Below, piece after piece: positions 59,301 through 64,000 of a DNA stretch of 64,000 nucleotides. The stretch lies in NCBI GenBank assembly GCA_031216445.1, contig CM062215.1, positions 1,620,001 to 1,684,000 of the forward strand, in the 5' to 3' direction. Source of the stretch: Lateolabrax maculatus (Eukaryota > Chordata > Actinopteri > Acropomatiformes > Lateolabracidae). Within the stretch, counting starts at the first letter, position 1; each line of letters begins with the position of its first letter. Both the position numbers and the translations under genes were made by a program. Below the pieces are notes generated by a model. The model ran no database searches. It had not been told where the DNA came from and saw nothing but the letters and a program-made list of their open reading frames with translations.

Positions 59301-62300
59301 TGTCAGCTTGGACTTTGAATTTTTAGTTTCAGGAGAAGACTAAATTACATGCTTTTTTTTCTGTTTTCCCTTTTGCCAGCCTGCTGTGTGTTACACTGTT
59401 CAGTGTCACGTCTCTAGTGTGTAATCTATGTGTGATCTCACTTCATCCCAGCTGCTATTGCACTGATGCACACACACGTCACTACACAGGACACATTTAG
59501 CCTCAAGCTTGTTTATAATACTTATCATGACCTTTCTGAATCCCAAACTCAAGCTTTGACTCTCAAGGGAAACTGTCCTTTTCAAAATCTCAAGTGAGTT
59601 GAGCTGAGTTTCCTCATGTTTCTGTCTTGTCGATGTGTAAAGCTCCTTTTTAAAATAAACCCTATTAGTCTTGTGTTTTGAGGGTGTGGACTCCTTGATA
59701 CTGAGTGTTAATATTGTCTTCTTTCTGTGTGCGCAGCCCCAAACCACCACCTCCCGATGGCATCAAATCTAACCCGTCTAAACGCCACCGAGACCGGCTT
59801 AACGGCGAGCTGGATAAGCTCACCAGCCTGCTGCCCTTCACCGAGGACGTCAGGGCTCGGCTGGACAAGCTGTCTGTGCTCCGCCTCAGCGTCGGGTACC
59901 TGAAGGTCAAAAGCTTCTTCAACGGTGAGTGTTGAAACGTTTGGTCATCTTACGGCTTTATTCAGACACGACAGGATATTCACAGTAAGAGCTACGTCCT
60001 GATATTTGGCACCTATTGTGTGAGATGTCCAATATTCGTGTTGGAGAAAGATCGAGGAAGAGGAGTGTTCGCTTTTTTGTCACTTATTTTGCTGTCAAAG
60101 CCTTAGTTTCTGTCCATTGTGAGTGCAATGGACATTATGCAAGTTAAAAATGACATGACAGTTAAGTTGGGACTTGTATTTAATTCCTGTTTGCTCACAT
60201 GTTGTAGCGTTGAGGGGGTTAGGGTTAGGATTAAATGCACCACTGTGTTCACCAGCTAGTCTCTAACTGTGTCTGCTGCTGAGTAGGTTGTGTACTGTGG
60301 GGTTTTTACAGCTTTTAAGCTGCTGTGAGAGCGGTGAAAGTAAACCAAAACAGTAAAATTGTGGACTGGACACAATTTTTTATAAAAAGCATAAAGTTAA
60401 AATTAATTTTAATCATATCAGGTTCTGTAGATTATCCATAATTTGATTAAGCCCAGTCATATTAGTAGGTCTTTATAGGCAGATTTTGTGTGTGCTTTAC
60501 TGCTTACTGCTAGTTTATTGTTCATGGAAACTCCACTAAAATACATTCAACCAACCAAACACACTGTGGGTTAGTCAAAACAGTTTATTCTAAGCCTTTT
60601 TTAACCAGGTTTAGTCCCATTGAGTGCCCTAAACAGGACAGAAGCATGGATACAAACATAATGGCGTCAAACATCCTGCACACATTTAGCTCACAGATAC
60701 CAGTCTGGAAGTAGGTAATTTATTAAAATGGTTTAAGGGCAAATGTCTAGACTGCAATCAAATTCTCACATTCAAACTCGTGTGTACATTTGATACACGC
60801 TTGAAACTGATTTTGAGTGTTTAGAAACTTCTGTTCACCATAGCATGAGTGACCAGAAGTTATAAAGGAAGGATATCTAGGGTCAGATGTCACAGCATCA
60901 AAGACAATACATAAATACAGTATTTTTAGGAAATAAATACAAGGAAGGAAGTAGAATAAATGCTTTTCAAGTAACATTTGGAAGTCATTTGAATTACCAG
61001 TAAATGCACAATAACATAGACGTGCTTGAAATAAAGTGGGCACTGAGCATAGTGGTGGAAGGATTTGTTAGTAAGAGCAAAAAAGAGGAGGAATGATGCT
61101 CAGAATGACTTCTGGCCCATTTCTCAGGGAAACTTGAAGCTGAGTGAGGTTATTCAAGTTTCCAGTGAGTTTCCTCATATTGTTCTGGTGCCTCTTCTGA
61201 AAGTAGCAGTGATTACATCCAGACAGCCTGGAAGAACAGGGTCCTATATACAGTAAAGGGAGGAGGAGGGGGGGTCGTCACCAGCTGAGGGGCTCTATCA
61301 GTGCAGGGCTGTGAAATTTGGCCCTTCTGGCTGAGTGAAGTGGAATGAAAAGAGGCGAGCATTCGTAATGTAACTAAGTACATTTACTCAAGTGCTGTAC
61401 TTTAATACAACTTTGAGATACTTGTACTTTACTGGAGTATTTCCATTTTATGTTACATTTCAGAAGGAGATATTGTCCTTCTCACTCCCCTCACTTATTG
61501 GTTTTTAGCTGCGACCCTTGGTGAGTGTGGCGGTGTTTTTGTTTGCTGTTTGGTTGCAAACACCATTACTCATTTTTACTCACACATTTAAATTAAATCC
61601 TTAAAAGGAGAAGATAGATGACTAGTTACTAATTATTTGTACCACCAAATGTATTTCAAATTTGTTAGCTTCTACTCCCAAATTCTCCCAACACAAAAAA
61701 TTAAACAAGGTAATCAGAGCACAGATCCAATAGAGGAGGTGATATATCACCAATCCTGAACACTGGAATAATAAAACTTCTCTAGCGTTCACTTTATTGG
61801 CTTGAGAATTATGCCTTTATTGCTGGAATCAATGGAAGTTTTTGTTCCGAAACAGACTTCAGGCTGCAAAGTGAGCCAGAAATCTCAGCCGCTGGCGAGT
61901 AATCAATGAGTCATTGGCATTGACTAACAACCCTATCAACCCCCTGCATACATGTTATGGTCTATTTGTGCTCTGAGACACTAAGACAACTGACTTATTG
62001 CCTCTTTTAATGTGTGTATCTGTAGAAACAGTGTGTTCTTAAGTGCTCTCATCAAAACAATGAAGAGTTGCAGTCTTCTTTTTCCAACAGCCTCAACATG
62101 TTGCCAAAGGAAACAGACAGCGTAGCCTGTTGCTTTAGAGTCATCAATTATTTGGCCGCGCTGGTCACTTAGTGTTGGCTGAGCAAATGTGTTTGGAGGC
62201 CGCGCCGGGAGTCTGGTTACTTTGAGACTTCACTGTAAGAGCAGGGTGAGGCTGTGGACTCCAGCAGAGTCACCCAGCGCTTTTATTTTGAAAGAGGATC

Positions 62301-64000
62301 AGAGGCGAGAGAGAGTTTTGATTCAGATTCAGATCGATTAATGTAGGAACATGTTTACATAAATAATACAGGAGAGCTGAAGCAATTAGTAAAGTAACTT
62401 CTGGTTTTCTGTGTTTTATATCATTTTTAATTGAATATATGGGATTGGCATTTCTTCACTGTTTCATGGACCAAATGATCGCTGAGGATTTAGCTGATTT
62501 AAGAGTTGTTATTTCCGTAAGTCAAGTTGGAACAACCTGTACAGCCTCGTTGATCTCATCCACGCTTGTTGCCATTTTTGTGACATTTTTCTGGCTCTGG
62601 CACAGGAAGATGGCATTTTAATCCTGCCTATGAATCTCTGATAAGTCTGTTGTTTTTTGATTCGGGGAAACCGACGTCGACACAACACCAGACCTATTTG
62701 AATCCCTGAGAAATTGGAGATGAGGGCAGCGAATCAGCGGTCATTAAACAGGCTAGTGTGAACCACAAATAAGATAAACAACAGTCATTTAACACATGTG
62801 ACATATACACCCCAGAAATATACAAATTTATCATTATCTGATTAAGTTTGTATTTTCTTACAGCTTTGTCTGTACTTGTTACGCACCAATACACCACAGC
62901 AAATTCCTTGTATGTGAAAACCCACATGGCAATAAATCCGATCCTGATTCTGATTCAGTAGCCAGTAATTCTCTTGATTGCAACACACATCATAGACCAA
63001 ATTATTACAGTTATTAGGGGTTGACAACAGATTTATCAATAAGGAGAAGAGACGAGTAGAAGCTTGCCTGTAAGCAACATATTGAAAAAACAAATTTACC
63101 TCATGATGTGGACGGAGATCTAAGTTTTCATAATAGCTATTGAGAACACACACATGCATACACGGATACGTCACCCTCCCTCCCACGAGCCCCACCCATT
63201 TCCTGTGGCGGCCCCTGCAGCACCCCGGGGCCCCTTTTCCTCCAACTGTTCGGCCTTCTCCTCATCGTCTGAAGTTCACAGCTCCTCCAACCCCTCCGCC
63301 CCCACCTCCACCACCCCCCTCCAACTCAAACAAACGCTGCAGGAGTCCAGTTTGTTGTTACAGCAGGGAGGCCTGTTCGCACGGCACGCCTGCACCAGAC
63401 AACTCAGGGCTTTATGCATTCATGAAACTCTCCAACACACACCGAAAGGTCCCCCAATTTTACTTCTCCTTCGCTGCTTCAAAGGCTCTTTTAAAGCTGA
63501 CTTTTAGTGCATGCATCAGACTGCATTTTAAGTGCATTGTGGTGCATGTGATTATCCACATTTGAGGCTTTTTTTAAGCATTAAAAAGTCCTCATTACTG
63601 CTGCTTTTGAGGTTTACTTTTTCATAATGTAATGACAAGTTTGTTTGTCCACCTTAGATGAATCCAGAGAGCAATGTGGGCTCTGTCTGCTTCACTGAAA
63701 ACAGTTGTCCTTTAATTTCCTGGTACCTTTTTATCGTTCTTGATTATATTTTATAGTTTTACCCATTTCATTAGCTTTTGCCTGCAGGAAATGCTGTTGT
63801 TAGAGCAACTCCGTCATAATGTGATCTATTTGTGTGCTGAAAGCGGATGTTTGGGTGAGACAAATGTAAATGACTCAAAGGTGTAAATGCAAGTGTGAAT
63901 GTGTCAATATGTGTTAGGCTTGTGATAGACTTGTTTTCCAGGGTATATATTATAGGCTGGTATAGCTTCCAGCATAATAATAATAATAATAATAATAATA
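50313..64000 (+). CDS. ahr2: Aryl hydrocarbon receptor 2, 5' part (exons 1-2; gene continues past window)
   Basis: AHR2 is the main dioxin-responsive AHR of fish, a bHLH-PAS transcription factor that pairs with ARNT. Exon 1 (50313-50371, 19 codons plus 2 nt) and exon 2 (59737-59924) join in phase 2 over a 9365-bp intron and give the first 82 residues. Residues 11-15 (KKRKK) are the N-terminal nuclear-localisation cluster. Residues 31-41 (SNPSKRHRDRL) are the DNA-contacting basic region. Residues 41-80 are helix-loop-helix, including the leucine-rich LDKLSVLRLSV that serves as nuclear export signal in AHR. The start MLAN.. and the PKPPPPDG linker are AHR2-type rather than AHR1-type. Exon 2 ends in phase 1 at GTGAGT. 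No PAS exon was found in 59925-64000, so PAS-A, PAS-B and the transactivation region lie outside. Confidence 0.95.
50372..51929. other. ahr2 intron 1, proximal part
   Basis: No internal exon recognised. 51340-51400 (GGGCCCCTGGAGGGCCCC, then ACGATTTGAAAACCA) and 51590-51660 resemble ends of a decayed hAT-like repeat. Confidence 0.5.
51930..52635. repeat. Degenerate tandem array, period about 66 bp, in ahr2 intron 1
   Basis: At least ten units share a core of the form GACCCTTCATGGTGCTGTAA followed by AGAACC, a T-rich stretch and CTAAAGCACCATGCT. Core positions (GTGCT or variant) are 52016, 52086, 52164, 52216, 52287, 52356, 52428, 52491, 52554 and 52613, spacing 52-78 bp. Two units (around 52205 and 52520) share CAACATGCTTGAATAG, hinting at a higher-order unit. 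Weaker similarity extends back to about 51730. Confidence 0.85.
52835..53045 (-). promoter_or_regulatory. Paired AHR-response heptamers in ahr2 intron 1
   Basis: CACGCGA at 52840-52846 and again at 53033-53039, each TCGCGTG on the minus strand and identical to the promoter copy at 49739. They flank a pyrimidine-rich block containing T8 and G-run tracts. Function as an intronic AHR-responsive enhancer is inferred. Confidence 0.4.
53310..53562 (-). mobile_element. Truncated Tc1-like transposon, minus strand
   Basis: CTGTGGACACTTGAACATTA is a decayed terminal region. The minus strand encodes EWEQIPADRLQQLVGSLKPE (within 53400-53462), a Tc1-type transposase segment. It is the same subfamily as the copy at 44968 and inserted in the same orientation in ahr2 intron 1. 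The far end is missing. Confidence 0.75.
54000..54190. mobile_element. ATTAATCGAT-type dispersed repeat
   Basis: TTTTCTTGATTAATCGATCA, TATGTTTTGTGTGGTCTGCC and CAACCGTCCAAAACCCTAGA are in the order of a common fish repeat. It corresponds, in opposite orientation, to the fragment at 34958. Confidence 0.55.
54191..55531. other. ahr2 intron 1, nothing classifiable
   Basis: No exon or repeat recognised in this stretch. Confidence 0.45.
55532..55596. repeat. Compound (CT)n(CA)n(ATAC) microsatellite
   Basis: CT run, then CA run, then irregular ATACAC/CATATA units. Confidence 0.93.
55597..56889. other. ahr2 intron 1, nothing classifiable
   Basis: A phrase TGTGAAATCATACATTTG recurs near 56161 and 56341, with a variant (GTGTGAAATCATAGATTTG) near 55910. 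This may be a low-copy local duplication of roughly 180-250 bp spacing. No exon. Confidence 0.45.
56890..57060 (+). mobile_element. tRNA-type SINE relic
   Basis: GATCACAGGTTTAATTCCCA is B-box-like, followed by GCTCCCTGAGCAAGACACTGA, a phrase of common fish SINEs by recall. The A-box region is not clear. Confidence 0.45.
57061..59736. other. ahr2 intron 1, distal part
   Basis: No exon. 57880-58110 is GC-richer, without coding evidence. An RFX-like site GTTCCCATGGCAAC (58926-58939, one mismatch) lies beside a degraded tRNA-like phrase. The acceptor before exon 2 is CTTTCTGTGTGCGCAG. Confidence 0.5.
59737..59924 (+). CDS. ahr2: ahr2 exon 2 (bHLH)
   Basis: 188 nt encoding the PKPPPPDG linker, basic region and both helices of the bHLH. 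Donor GTGAGT begins at 59925, splitting the codon after the FFN end as in other AHR genes. Confidence 0.96.
61362..61500. mobile_element. hAT-type MITE fragment
   Basis: GTAACTAAGTACATTTACTC, GAGATACTTGTACTTTACTG and GGAGTATTTCCATTTTATG, the reverse half of the AGTAAAAGTACT family. Confidence 0.7.
62870..62960 (+). mobile_element. LINE 3' tail
   Basis: CAGCAAATTCCTTGTATGTG and GGCAATAAATCCGATCCTGA, then TTCTGATTC units. This is the 3' end of a fish LINE (CR1/L2/Rex1-like by recall) with its short terminal repeats. No reverse-transcriptase sequence is present. Confidence 0.6.
63150..63420. other. Pyrimidine-rich, GC-rich patch, open in two frames
   Basis: Strong C/T bias on the + strand (about 63225-63345) leaves two overlapping + frames open for more than 110 codons, one giving a polyproline run. 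No domain is recognisable and no consensus splice sites frame it, so it is most likely low-complexity intronic DNA. Confidence 0.3.
63973..64000. repeat. (TAA)n microsatellite, cut by window end
   Basis: Pure TAA/ATA repeat reaching the last base. Confidence 0.95.

Larger units (their letters stand above)
59925..64000. other. ahr2 intron 2 (5' part)
   Basis: No PAS exon recognised. It contains a MITE fragment at 61362-61500, a LINE tail at 62870-62960, two GC-richer patches at 61840-61960 and 62130-62320 that could be conserved noncoding DNA, and a terminal TAA repeat. Confidence 0.6.

Noticed and set aside
63140..63565. Two overlapping + frames of 141 and 117 codons in ahr2 intron 2
   Set aside because: Low-complexity C/T-rich DNA, a polyproline run, no PAS-domain residues and no splice sites.
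1..64000. CRISPR arrays, operons, phage or integron structures
   Set aside because: None seen; the window is vertebrate chromosomal DNA, and its tandem repeats are microsatellites or minisatellite-like.

Overview
This is a vertebrate nuclear window, almost certainly from a ray-finned fish and probably a percomorph. The reasons are intron-split genes with GT..AG junctions, the fish-type aryl hydrocarbon receptor paralogue AHR2, many long CA/TG microsatellites, low CpG outside one promoter island, and many copies of short DNA transposons that I recognise from teleost genomes. There is no prokaryotic or phage content. Repeat family names come from memory of teleost repeats, not from a search.

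Three protein-coding genes can be supported, all on the + strand. (1) s100b: TATA promoter near 19245, noncoding exon 1 ending at 19323, coding exons 20013-20156 and 20905-21051, 96 aa. (2) A glycophorin-C-like single-pass membrane protein: coding exons 24837-24924, 26570-26611 and 26940-27130, 106 aa. (3) The 5' end of ahr2: CpG-rich promoter and exon 1 (start codon 50313), a 9.4-kb intron 1, and exon 2 (59737-59924) carrying the bHLH domain. Its PAS and transactivation exons lie beyond the window.

Layout: 1-18.8 kb is intergenic, with transposon relics and two compact GC-richer patches that each contain a perfect RFX X-box. 18.8-21.1 kb is a helicase-like transposon relic followed by s100b. 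21-24.8 kb holds the s100b 3' side and TG repeats. 24.8-27.5 kb is the glycophorin-C-like gene. 27.5-49.7 kb is a roughly 22-kb repeat-rich gap. 49.7-64 kb is ahr2 promoter, exon 1, intron 1, exon 2 and part of intron 2.

The three genes do not form a known pathway: a Ca2+-binding S100, a membrane-skeleton linker and a ligand-activated transcription factor. Their adjacency is worth a synteny check. I found no clear new biological system. The most testable observations are three identical AHR-response heptamers at ahr2, a degenerate tandem array of about 66 bp inside ahr2 intron 1, the paired RFX/OTX-type sites, a RecQ-like helicase relic just upstream of the s100b promoter, and a glycophorin-C-like protein without the family's PDZ-ligand tail.
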